DNA from: Pseudanabaena sp. M53BS1SP1A06MG
Lineage (GTDB): Bacteria; Cyanobacteriota; Cyanobacteriia; Pseudanabaenales; Pseudanabaenaceae
DNA: 64,000 nucleotides
NCBI GenBank assembly: GCA_020404105.1
Contig: JADBWH010000032.1
Location: 1 to 64,000, forward strand
Direction: 5' to 3'
The translations under genes were made by a program, and so were the position numbers. The notes below the pieces were generated by a model that was not told the origin of the DNA, did no database searches, and saw only the letters and a program-made list of their open reading frames with translations. Below are positions 1-8,421 of this stretch, piece after piece (position 1 is the stretch's first letter; each line of letters starts with the position of its first letter).

Positions 1-231
1 ATCCTCCAGACGCATCGCCGCAATATAGAGCCAATGTTGCCAAACTAGTCTGGGCTTGGACAATACTTTCGATTGACCAACTTGGAGATCTTGGAAACAA
101 ACGTCAGCTCTTAGTTGTTTCTGCCCATCATTAAGCAAGGTGTTTTTACGAATACGGATACGAAAACGGGTACATGGGTCACAAAGCAGGTAATCAAACC
201 ACTCTTCCCCCACAAATTCTCCAAATAGATG
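1..231 (-). pseudogene. IS4-type transposase fragment
   Basis: Reading the minus strand gives an open frame with FGEFVGEEWFDYLL, then RFRIRIRKNTLLNDG and WQHWLYIAAMRLED. This resembles the middle of IS4-family DDE transposases, where the second catalytic Asp normally sits in a DREF-type motif. Here that motif reads LFGEF, so the Asp is missing. A TAG stop (232-234) lies just upstream in frame and no start is visible. The frame runs off the left edge, so the remaining length is unknown. It is a 5'-truncated, decayed copy. Confidence 0.6.
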
Positions 232-353
232 CTAATCTAGTTGGTAAGTTGTCTCGCTGAATCAGGCATCCCTGTCACTTCAGTGCAGGGAGTGTCAAGT
301 ATATCTAGAGCTAATCTACTTACTATAAAGCTGCATTCAGTAATATTTCTCCT

Positions 354-516
354 AATACAGCCTATTGAGGTTTTGAGTAGTACAGAAATATTTTTGAAAG
401 TGCCGCTTCGCTGCACTTTCAAAAATATTTCTAGGATTTATAGCATTTCCCAGTTTAGCGAAGTACAGAGGATTGTTTTAAAAGCGCTATAAGTAAGCGC
501 AAAGCGTCGAATTAAG
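354..516. repeat. Miniature hairpin element, family E, copy 1 (interrupted)
   Basis: Starts with TACAGCCTATTGAGG and contains a perfect hairpin built on TTTTTGAAAGTG/CACTTTCAAAAA. It matches a second copy at 43030-43134. The right part (AGTAAGCGCAAAGCG) is separated from the left by a family A element at 439-491. The far right end is decayed and is placed approximately. Confidence 0.6.
439..491. mobile_element. MITE family A, short copy, inserted in family E
   Basis: Bounded by TATAGCATTTCCCAG on the left and AAAAGCGCTATA on the right, the terminal repeats of family A. The central stem-loop seen in longer copies is missing. Removing the element and one TA restores GGATTTAAGTAAGCG, which aligns with the uninterrupted family E copy (GGTTTTAAGTCAGCG near 43110). 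This shows insertion at TA with a TA duplication, as in IS630/Tc1-type elements. Confidence 0.7.
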
Positions 517-582
517 CTGTGTCTTATAATATTGTCCATAATTCATCATATTTTGAGTTTTTTCTTGGTCTTTGAGTCTTTT

Positions 583-1476
583 ATGGGTGATCTATCGGAT
601 TTGCAATCTATTACAGCCTCAGAAATAGAAAATTATGCCGATCTCAAAAGTTGGACAGGAGTATTAAAGGATTACGTTGGTAAAACCCTAGAATCAAAAA
701 AGACTTGGTATAGTGCTGTTGCTGATGCTTATAACCGAGTGCGTCCTCGCTATCCTCAAGAAATTATTACGCGGGCGATCACCATTGCTCAACTCCATAA
801 TTCGGCAAAAATCCTAGAAATAGGGTGTGGACCTGCAATTGCTACGATTCCATTAGCAGAATTAGGGTTCTCGATGGTCAGTCTAGAGCCAAATTGGGAA
901 GCATCCAAAATAGCAAAACTGAACTGTGCAGCCTATCCCCAAGTGCAAATCATCAATACATCCTTTGAGGAATGGGATCTGATAGAAAATCAATTTGATG
1001 CTGTGCTAGCGGCGACCTCTTGGCATTGGCTCGATCCTGCGATCGCTTATCGCAAATCGGCAGCAGCATTAAAGTCAGCAGGACATCTCATTTTGTTATG
1101 GAATACACCACCACAGTTAGACCTTGCAACTTACCAACTTGTTGATTCCGTTTATCAAGCACTAGCCCCTGAGATTCCGCTTTATGCTAGACATGAGGGC
1201 AGGGAGACCCATCAAGCGGATTTTCTCAAGTTTAGTGAGAGCATTATCAATTCGGGATATTTCGCCAATGTCAAATATGACCATTCGATTCTTAATGTGA
1301 CTTATAGCGTTGAAGAATACCTACTGCTTTTGAGTACGCTTTCACCTTATATTGCCTTAGCCGAAGAGAAACGCACTCATTTATTTGCTAATTTACAGGA
1401 AATTCTTCGTCATCATCGAGGCGATTACCTGAATCTATCATTTATCTCTGCTTTTCACGTTGCTCGTAAAATATGA
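583..1476 (+). CDS. Class I SAM-dependent methyltransferase
   Basis: About 297 residues. The SAM-binding motif I is clear (KILEIGCGPAIATI), followed by an acidic end of strand 2 (SLEPN) and an aromatic-rich post-motif segment (TSWHWLDP). This arrangement is common in Rossmann-fold methyltransferases of the UbiE/TAM type. The substrate cannot be told. I prefer the ATG at 583. An in-frame TTG at 532 would add 17 hydrophobic residues, but neither start has a clear ribosome binding site. No membrane segment or partner gene is obvious. It is followed by a broken MSMEG_0570-type gene. Confidence 0.8.
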   Translation: MGDLSDLQSITASEIENYADLKSWTGVLKDYVGKTLESKKTWYSAVADAYNRVRPRYPQEIITRAITIAQLHNSAKILEIGCGPAIATIPLAELGFSMVSLEPNWEASKIAKLNCAAYPQVQIINTSFEEWDLIENQFDAVLAATSWHWLDPAIAYRKSAAALKSAGHLILLWNTPPQLDLATYQLVDSVYQALAPEIPLYARHEGRETHQADFLKFSESIINSGYFANVKYDHSILNVTYSVEEYLLLLSTLSPYIALAEEKRTHLFANLQEILRHHRGDYLNLSFISAFHVARKI

Positions 1477-1483
1477 GGAATTT

Positions 1484-1748
1484 ATGTCTGAAGTCCATTT
1501 TCAAATTGCTTAGCCAGATCATTCTGAAGATTTGTGCTATTCACCATCCCTAGTGATCAAAAAGTATTTCGAGGCTGATACTGAAAAAGTTTTTGAGTTT
1601 TCATTTTGCCTACGGCAAAATGAAAACCACTGTATCTCTAGGACAGCTACAGGAGATCGAAACTAAGGCAATGCAGTTTGCTAAGCTAGATCAACCTAAA
1701 GTAAAATTTATTAAATTTAATGGTTGCATTATTTCTGCAGTCTGCTAA
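1484..1748 (+). pseudogene. Broken MSMEG_0570-family nitrogen starvation response protein
   Basis: The frame starts MSEVHFQIA, then has TAG where the family has Trp of the WPDGS-type motif, then continues PDHSEDLCYSPSLVIKKYFE. This matches the conserved N-terminus of the small MSMEG_0570 family. A hairpin (about 1594-1627) replaces the middle. A second frame then gives SLGQLQEIETKAMQFAKLD, which resembles the family's C-terminal helix. So there is one nonsense change plus a hairpin-element insertion/deletion with frameshift. Identification rests on remembered family motifs. Confidence 0.6.
1594..1627. repeat. Hairpin element (family G), inside the broken gene
   Basis: GTTTTCATTTTGCC and GGCAAAATGAAAAC form a near-perfect stem around a 3-nt loop. 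A closely similar hairpin occurs at 27122-27162 (AGTTTTCATTTTGCTTAC...). It lies where the coding frame of the surrounding pseudogene breaks. Confidence 0.55.
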
Positions 1749-1769
1749 TATATAATTCCTAATAAATTT

Positions 1770-1861
1770 GGAGAGATGGCTGAGTGGACGAAAGCGGCAG
1801 ATTGCTAATCTGTTGTACGGCAGGTAACTCCGTACCGAGGGTTCGAATCCCTCTCTCTCCG
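1770..1861 (+). tRNA. tRNA-Ser(GCU)
   Basis: Acceptor GGAGAGA pairs with TCTCTCC. The D arm, an anticodon loop with GCT (CAGATTGCTAATCTG), a long variable arm typical of class II tRNAs (TGTACGGCAGG...CCGTACC) and the T arm GGTTCGAATCC are all visible. The length of about 91 nt plus discriminator fits tRNA-Ser. CCA is not encoded. Confidence 0.95.
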
Positions 1862-1882
1862 TTCACAAGCCTGTCATAGGAT

Positions 1883-2116
1883 ATGGTTGATAACCCCTCA
1901 AAGGATGTAATAGGCGAAGCTCCAGAAGTTGATCCTAGTAAATTTAATGCGACAGATGTCGCAGAAATTGCAGATCGTCTAGAGCGTGATGACTATGCCA
2001 GTGCTTTTGAGAGCCTCAGAGATTGGCATATTCTGCGATCGCTAGCTTTTAAAGGCTCGGATTTAGTTGAGCCGTATCGGCACTTACTAGATTTAGAAGC
2101 ATTTGATGAATGTTAA
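1883..2116 (+). CDS. DUF2555-like small cyanobacterial protein
   Basis: 77 residues, acidic, ending in LVEPYRHLLDLEAFDEC. The pattern ADRLERDDYASAFESLRDWH followed by this C-terminus matches what I recall of DUF2555, a small conserved cyanobacterial family without known function. No signal peptide or membrane segment is seen. It follows tRNA-Ser by about 20 bases and may share its transcript. A short stem-loop lies right after the stop. Confidence 0.7.
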   Translation: MVDNPSKDVIGEAPEVDPSKFNATDVAEIADRLERDDYASAFESLRDWHILRSLAFKGSDLVEPYRHLLDLEAFDEC

Positions 2117-2155
2117 AAAGAATAAAGGAATGCGAAGCGTCTCTTTATTCTTTTT
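2117..2155 (+). terminator. Rho-independent terminator
   Basis: AAAGAATAAAG and CTTTATTCTTT pair across a GC-containing middle and are followed by T residues, directly after the stop codon of the preceding 77-residue gene. Confidence 0.6.
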
Positions 2156-2176
2156 GAGAGCAGACTAAGTATCTTT

Positions 2177-2410
2177 GTTAATGCTAGTTCAGGATAACTT
2201 AAAAATGGAATTGAGAGAGAGCTTGCTACGCAAACTCTCTCTCAATTCTAGAAATCAAAATCTTTGCTTAGCTAGGATTTTGATTTCTAGCATATAGCGT
2301 TTACCAGTCTGGTGAAGTACAGGTTTGTTTCACCGCCAAAGGCGGTGAAACAAACCTGTCTATGTTCTTCGCTTGATTGAAAAGCGCTATATAAAATTGA
2401 CAAAATTAGC
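2177..2410. mobile_element. MITE family C, copy 1, interrupted by family A
   Basis: The left end GTTAATGCTAGTTCAGGATAA matches the other family C copies. It is followed by the typical first hairpin (GAGAGAGC...CTCTCTC) and the start of the second hairpin (AGAAATCAAAATC...). A family A element sits at 2293-2391. The sequence after it (AAATTGACAAAATTAGC) aligns with the right end of copy 2. The 310-bp gap between genes is therefore filled by nested elements. Confidence 0.65.
2293..2391. mobile_element. MITE family A, full copy
   Basis: Begins TATAGCGTTTACCAGTCTGG and ends TTGAAAAGCGCTATA, with imperfect terminal inverted repeats. The centre is a perfect stem (AGGTTTGTTTCACCGCC / GGCGGTGAAACAAACCT). 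TA is duplicated at the ends. No coding capacity. Confidence 0.75.
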
Positions 2411-2426
2411 TCGAGCTGAGGCTTTG

Positions 2427-2945
2427 TTAGGGTTTTGGACTGGGGCTAGGTGTTGCGGGTAAACCGTTGGTAAATTTTTCAGTAGCGTTTTTACTTTCGT
2501 AAATGCAGTCAACGCTAGGACTTTTTTCGAGATCACCTGTAAAGCCAAAGGTATTCATTCTGTCTTTACACTGCCGAATATCTGACTCTTTGATCACGTT
2601 TTTTTGTAAGAGCAAATTCCAGTTATTAGGTAAAACTACACAGCCAGGGATCGGCTCAGCTTGGCTAATAAATACGTTAAAGGGGTTGAGCGTCACATAG
2701 ACACGGCTACTCATCACCATCGCTGAAGCGCCGTAGTTATTACAAAAATCGCGACTAGGGGCGAGATTGTCAAGGCGGATAGCATCAACGGTGCGGGGGG
2801 TGGGGTTGAGCGTAGAAAGGGCAATGCCAACACCAATACCGACCGCAAAAATGGCTCCAGCGATCGCCAATTTGATCGTTGTACCATTCGACCTTGGTTC
2901 AGTGGGAGGCGTGTTCAGAGTTGAGGAATATCTACGTCTTGCCAT
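2427..2945 (-). CDS. DUF3172 membrane-anchored protein
   Basis: 172 residues. An Arg-rich N-terminus is followed by one hydrophobic segment (about residues 25-45, LAIAGAIFAVGIGVGIALS). The conserved block contains FCNNYGASAMVMSSRVYVTL and NPFNVFISQ, then NNWNLLLQKN and CKDRMNTFGFTGDLE. This set matches DUF3172, a family of cyanobacteria and chloroplast-bearing eukaryotes of unknown function. A single-pass protein with its soluble domain outside the cytoplasm or in the thylakoid lumen is likely. It ends in a Pro-rich tail. Confidence 0.8.
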   Translation of the reverse strand: MARRRYSSTLNTPPTEPRSNGTTIKLAIAGAIFAVGIGVGIALSTLNPTPRTVDAIRLDNLAPSRDFCNNYGASAMVMSSRVYVTLNPFNVFISQAEPIPGCVVLPNNWNLLLQKNVIKESDIRQCKDRMNTFGFTGDLEKSPSVDCIYESKNATEKFTNGLPATPSPSPKP

Positions 2946-3037
2946 AGATGTGATTTAGGGTTATTTCCTAGGTTAACCGAAAGTGCTGAACTTTTGAGAA
3001 ATTTACTGCGTAAATACCTTGCAAACCTATCCAAAGT

Positions 3038-3093
3038 TATAGCGCTTACCAATTTGTTTGTCTTCCATCCGAAGGCTGGAAGACAAACAAATT
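3038..3093. repeat. MITE family A, truncated copy
   Basis: Left terminal repeat TATAGCGCTTACCAATTTG followed by a stem AATTTGTTTGTCTTCCA/TGGAAGACAAACAAATT. The right terminal repeat is missing. The element abuts the stop codon of the MetF-like gene that ends at 3094. Confidence 0.6.
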
Positions 3094-4017
3094 TTATAGA
3101 TTGGCGACACATGCACGGTCGAGGATCTCAGGAATGAGATGCTCAGCTTTAATTGCCATGATATGCACACCCTGACAAATTTGCCTTGCGGTTTGGATTT
3201 GCTCGGCGGCGATCGCTAGTCCTTCCTGTAAAGGTGATTTGGCTTTGGCTAAGCGATCAATAATATGGTCAGGAATTTGTACCCCTGGCACATATTTATT
3301 TAGAAATATGGCATTTTTAGCGGATTTAATCAGAAATATGCCTGCCAAAACGGGCTTATCTGACTGATTGGCAATTTGATGGACAAATTTATCGAGGCGA
3401 TCAAAATCTGTAATTAATTGGCTTTGAAAAAATTGTGCCCCCGCATTAATCTTGCGCTCAAATCGTCTTTGCAAACCTGACCAACTGCGTGACTGCGGAT
3501 CAACGGCAGCTCCTGCGAGGAAGTTTGTACCTTGATGCGGTAAAGCTTTGCCATTAGCATCAATACCCTGATTGAGTTTTTGGATTAATTGCAATAGGCG
3601 TACTGATTCATAGTCAAATACTGATCGTGCTGCGGGAGAATCGCCAGCCTTCACAGGATCGCCTGTCAGCGCCAAAATATTGTTAATACCTAAAGCGGCT
3701 GCTCCTAAGAGTTCCCCCTGTAATGCGATGCGATTACGATCGCGACAGGCAATTTGGCATACTGTTTCAATGCCAATTTGCTGCTGGATTAAGAACGAAG
3801 CAGCTACAGGACTCATGCTCATCACGGCACGACTGGAATCAGTAATATTGACCGCATGAACTCTCCCCTTGAGCGATCGCGTTTGTGCGAGCATATGCGT
3901 GGGGTCACTACCCTTAGGAGGAGAAACCTCAGCCGTAATTAAAAATTCCTGATTGGCGATCGCCTTGCGAAATTTATGAAAGGGTTGTTCAACTATTAGC
4001 TGGGGCAAGTCGATCAT
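3094..4017 (-). CDS. Methylenetetrahydrofolate reductase-like protein (MetF family)
   Basis: 307 residues, close to the usual MetF length. Family signatures are FLITAEVSPPKGSDP near the N-terminus, VNITDS, LGINNILALTGDPV and FLAGAAVDP. The second half has GAQFFQSQL and PVLAGIFLI. It probably binds FAD in a TIM barrel and acts on methylenetetrahydrofolate or a related pterin-linked substrate. Cyanobacterial genomes often have this divergent form besides or instead of canonical MetF, so the exact substrate is not certain. The 3' end touches a truncated family A element. Confidence 0.8.
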   Translation of the reverse strand: MIDLPQLIVEQPFHKFRKAIANQEFLITAEVSPPKGSDPTHMLAQTRSLKGRVHAVNITDSSRAVMSMSPVAASFLIQQQIGIETVCQIACRDRNRIALQGELLGAAALGINNILALTGDPVKAGDSPAARSVFDYESVRLLQLIQKLNQGIDANGKALPHQGTNFLAGAAVDPQSRSWSGLQRRFERKINAGAQFFQSQLITDFDRLDKFVHQIANQSDKPVLAGIFLIKSAKNAIFLNKYVPGVQIPDHIIDRLAKAKSPLQEGLAIAAEQIQTARQICQGVHIMAIKAEHLIPEILDRACVANL

Positions 4018-4119
4018 GCGAAACCAAGTTTTTAAAGATTTTTAATATTGTCTGCATTTTAAACTATTGTGATCGCTGCACTAACTATCCCAGTTCTTAA
4101 AAATCTACAAGGATAAAGT

Positions 4120-4653
4120 TCAGGGTAGTTTTTCACCAATTTGATTGAGATTGACAGCATAGCCACCTGTGACTAAGTAGACGGCATCAGCGATCGCCCC
4201 AATTTTGCGACTGAGACTACCAAGTCGATCGCGAAAGGTTCTACCTAGTTTATATTCTGGAACGATTCCCCAACCAACTTCTTCGGATACCAATGTGATA
4301 TCAACTGCACATAATTGAATTGATTTCAATAATTCATTCTCAATCTTTAGCCAAGACTCCTCACTCTCTTCTAAAAGATTCGCTAACCAAGTTCCAATGG
4401 AATCCACCAGTACATAAACAGTATTGTTTCTAATCTCTAAAATACTTTTGGCTAGTTCAATGGGAACTTCTAGGGTTTGCCAACTTGTAGGACGGCGATC
4501 GCTATGTTTTTGCAATCTCGCTTCCCATTCCGCATCATCGGGATAACGAGTTGCAGTGGCGATATAAATTACCGATTTTTGCGATTGCATTGCTAAATGT
4601 TCCGCCCATTCACTTTTGCCTGAGCGAGTCGCACCCGTTACTAGAGTAATCAT
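4120..4653 (-). CDS. cobU: Adenosylcobinamide kinase / adenosylcobinamide-phosphate guanylyltransferase
   Basis: 177 residues, the expected CobU length. The P-loop is at the very N-terminus (GATRSGKSEWAEHL). It is followed by LQKHSDRRP with the histidine that takes the GMP, VDSIGTWLANLL, and the C-terminal VSEEVGWGIVPEYKLGR and FRDRLGSL blocks. It phosphorylates and then guanylylates cobinamide in the lower-ligand branch of B12 synthesis. A class II (B12-dependent) ribonucleotide reductase sits at the right edge of this window, consistent with a need for B12. Confidence 0.93.
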   Translation of the reverse strand: MITLVTGATRSGKSEWAEHLAMQSQKSVIYIATATRYPDDAEWEARLQKHSDRRPTSWQTLEVPIELAKSILEIRNNTVYVLVDSIGTWLANLLEESEESWLKIENELLKSIQLCAVDITLVSEEVGWGIVPEYKLGRTFRDRLGSLSRKIGAIADAVYLVTGGYAVNLNQIGEKLP

Positions 4654-4717
4654 CCTTATTTACCATCAATGACCCCTTGCTATACTATTACGATATCGCT
4701 CATCGTAGGAATCCATC

Positions 4718-5344
4718 ATGACTCAAGCGATCATTGCTACATCTGAAGTCACAGAGCATCCCGTTGCTACAGAAGCATCCGTCTCTAATCCAAAAAGCCA
4801 ACTTCCTTGGACTAGTGCTGACCTAGATCTGATGCCCGACAACGGCAACCGTTATGAAATTATTAATGGAGAACTTTACGTGACGAGAGCGCCTCATAAC
4901 AAACATCAAGATACCTGTGGCAACTTTTACTATGTATTAAAATCATGGTCAACAAATACAGGAATGGGGTATGCGGTAATTGGGGCAGGAGTAGTCTTTG
5001 GTGATAATGATGATGTTATTCCCGATGTCATCTGGATGAGTAAAGGGAAATATGCAACTTTAATCGATGATGCAGGACATTTTCGGGGTGCACCTGATCT
5101 TGTGATCGAAGTGCTATCGGCGGGAATTGATAATGAAAAGCGCGATCGCGAAATAAAACTTAAACTTTATTCATCGCGTGGTGTATTGGAATATTGGATT
5201 GCTGATTGGAGAGCTAAGCAAATTCAAGTTTATCGGCGCGAAAATGGCATTCTCAAACTAACGATGACTTTGTTTGCAACTGATACCCTAACTTCGGCAC
5301 TTTTGCCAGAGTTTTCCTGTCTAATATCCCAGATTTTTGAATAA
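4718..5344 (+). CDS. Uma2-family (DUF820) nuclease-like protein
   Basis: 208 residues. The Uma2 fold signatures are visible: YEIINGELYVTRAP, VIPDVIWMSKGK, APDLVIEVLSAG with the acidic pair, KLKLYSSRGVLEYWIADW. The family has a PD-(D/E)XK restriction-endonuclease-like fold and is greatly expanded in cyanobacteria, but biochemical roles are mostly unknown. It is followed within 10 bases by a secreted protein and then by another Uma2 gene, so the three may be co-transcribed. Confidence 0.88.
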   Translation: MTQAIIATSEVTEHPVATEASVSNPKSQLPWTSADLDLMPDNGNRYEIINGELYVTRAPHNKHQDTCGNFYYVLKSWSTNTGMGYAVIGAGVVFGDNDDVIPDVIWMSKGKYATLIDDAGHFRGAPDLVIEVLSAGIDNEKRDREIKLKLYSSRGVLEYWIADWRAKQIQVYRRENGILKLTMTLFATDTLTSALLPEFSCLISQIFE

Positions 5345-5350
5345 CTAGAT

Positions 5351-5818
5351 ATGAAAAAAGTTTTATATAGCATTGCAGCGATCGCCATTAGCTTTAGCTC
5401 TAACTTTGTTGCAGTAAACTCCGCCCAAGCTCTCGAAGACGGTAGCTATTGGGGCGGTGGTTCACGCTATATCAGCATTTTTAAACAGTCGAATCCCACA
5501 GGCGATCGCTATTGCTACAGAGGCTCCTCATCTAATGGCACAATGATTGCTTCTCTCCATCTCAAGATTCCTCGTTATCTGACAGGGCTTGATTATGAAG
5601 TTTATAGATTGCATGAAGCCGATGATTTATCTATTCAGCAATATGCTTTCAAACCTGATCAGATTATCTTTGGAAATTTAGTGGGGGGTTTTGTGCGTGG
5701 ATTGGTGTACAAACGTGAACGGGATGTGGGCACAGAGCGATCGCCCGAATTGCAAGAATGTCTTAACTCCAACCAGCCTTACTTTAAAAAAATCTTATCA
5801 GGACGCGAGCGGCGTTAA
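5351..5818 (+). CDS. Secreted protein of unknown function
   Basis: 155 residues with a typical signal peptide (MKKVLYSIAAIAISFSS..., likely cleavage after VNSAQA). The mature part has two Cys (one in DRYCYRGSS, one in ELQECLN), no further membrane segment and no domain I recognise. It lies between two Uma2 genes with 6-base gaps, so co-transcription is likely, though a shared role is not implied. Confidence 0.7.
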   Translation: MKKVLYSIAAIAISFSSNFVAVNSAQALEDGSYWGGGSRYISIFKQSNPTGDRYCYRGSSSNGTMIASLHLKIPRYLTGLDYEVYRLHEADDLSIQQYAFKPDQIIFGNLVGGFVRGLVYKRERDVGTERSPELQECLNSNQPYFKKILSGRERR

Positions 5819-5824
5819 ATCATT

Positions 5825-6406
5825 ATGGTTACTCAACTTGCCAAAAAAACTTATACCGTTGATGAGTATCTCGAACTAGAAGTAGTGTCAGACATTCGCA
5901 ATGAATATCGTAATGGAGAAATTATTCCCATGACTGGCGGAACTCCAAATCATACAGAAATTGCTGTAAATTTATTATCAATTCTCAAAATTACTCTACG
6001 CGGTAAGCCTTTTCGTTTATTTTCTGCTGATCAGAGACTTTGGATTCCTGCTGTCAAGATCCATACCTATCCTGATGTGATGGTTGCGCCTAAACCTTTA
6101 GAAATGCAGGATCGTCGTACAGATACGATTACTAATCCTTGTTTTATTGCGGAAGTGTTATCTAAATGCACGCAAAACTATGATCGCAGTGAAAAATTTG
6201 CAGCCTATCGATCAATTCCCATTTTTCAGGAATATCTCTTGATCGATCAATACCGTATTCATGTTGAGCATCATGTTAAAACCGATGTCAATCAATGGTT
6301 ATTTTCTGAATACGACGATCCGACCGTGACGATTTCTCTACAGTTTGTAGATGTGCAAATTCAAATAGCTGATCTTTACGACAATATTGATTTCACTGGT
6401 GGTTAG
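5825..6406 (+). CDS. Uma2-family (DUF820) nuclease-like protein
   Basis: 193 residues. Signatures are YTVDEYLELEVVSD, YRNGEIIPMTGGTPNH, HTYPDVMVA, FIAEVLSKCT and IFQEYLLIDQ. This second Uma2 protein is only distantly like the one at 4718, so it belongs to a different subgroup rather than a recent duplication. Its stop codon lies inside the terminal repeat of the palindromic element at 6403-6476. Confidence 0.88.
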   Translation: MVTQLAKKTYTVDEYLELEVVSDIRNEYRNGEIIPMTGGTPNHTEIAVNLLSILKITLRGKPFRLFSADQRLWIPAVKIHTYPDVMVAPKPLEMQDRRTDTITNPCFIAEVLSKCTQNYDRSEKFAAYRSIPIFQEYLLIDQYRIHVEHHVKTDVNQWLFSEYDDPTVTISLQFVDVQIQIADLYDNIDFTGG

Positions 6407-6476
6407 GACAAATCAAACCCCAAATAAACGAAGGCAGCACGATGTGCCGCCTTCATTTTTGGGGTTTATGTCCTAA
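6403..6476. repeat. Palindromic element (family F), probable terminator
   Basis: TTAGGACA at the left pairs with TGTCCTAA at the right, enclosing AAACCCC/GGGGTTT and an inner GAAGGCAGCAC/TGCCGCCTTC stem. A related copy with the same left end (TTAGGACAAA) is at 28904. It begins on the stop codon of the Uma2 gene and may terminate its transcript. Confidence 0.6.
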
Positions 6477-6570
6477 GCAAAACTTTCATTGCTATAACAA
6501 TAATTAAATTTTTATAGCCCAGCTTATCTCTGCCTATAAGCACTAGCTTTACAGTGCTATGATCTCAAGA

Positions 6571-8054
<1,484 letters not shown>

Positions 8055-8125
8055 GGACGCACAGTAAAATAGGGAAAGGATTTTTGGTGATATGGTAAAG
8101 CCGCACCATCAAAAATTGGTAAAGT

Positions 8126-8153
8126 AGCAAAGCCTTGCTAAGCAAGGCTTTGT
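8126..8153. terminator. Stem-loop after thiC
   Basis: AGCAAAGCCTTGC and GCAAGGCTTTGTT form a perfect stem about 70 bases past the thiC stop. The downstream T-run is weak on the plus strand, so termination is a guess. Similar stems occur inside family C elements. Confidence 0.4.
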
Positions 8154-8172
8154 TGTAAAAAAATATCGCTAG

Positions 8173-8421
8173 GTGTCACCTTTTCTCGATATTTGGAATT
8201 TAATGATTGAGTTGAGCGGGGGAATTCGCTTTAGTGTAGATATTCCCTGCAATGCTTCTGAGTTAGGGAAAGAAGAATCACCAACAACTGAAACTGTGAT
8301 ATCTAAGCCAACTTTAGAGCAACCCATAGAATGTTCATTACCGCTAATCTTGATAGGTGATGATAATAAGGCTAATATAATGGCATTCTTTGGTTATTTG
8401 AAGCTAAGGGTTATCGAGTGA
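8173..8421 (+). pseudogene. Frameshifted N-terminal fragment of hybrid kinase (kinase tail plus start of receiver)
   Basis: The end of this frame reads PLILIGDDNKANIMAFFGYL, the first strand and acidic pair of a receiver domain. It then hits TGA at 8419. One inserted base near 8401 would restore EAKGYRVILAKNGKEV in the next frame, the continuation of the same receiver. Before that, RFSVDIPCNASELG resembles the end of an HATPase domain. So this is the debris of a longer hybrid kinase cut off from the gene that follows. A single sequencing error could also explain the frameshift. Confidence 0.65.
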
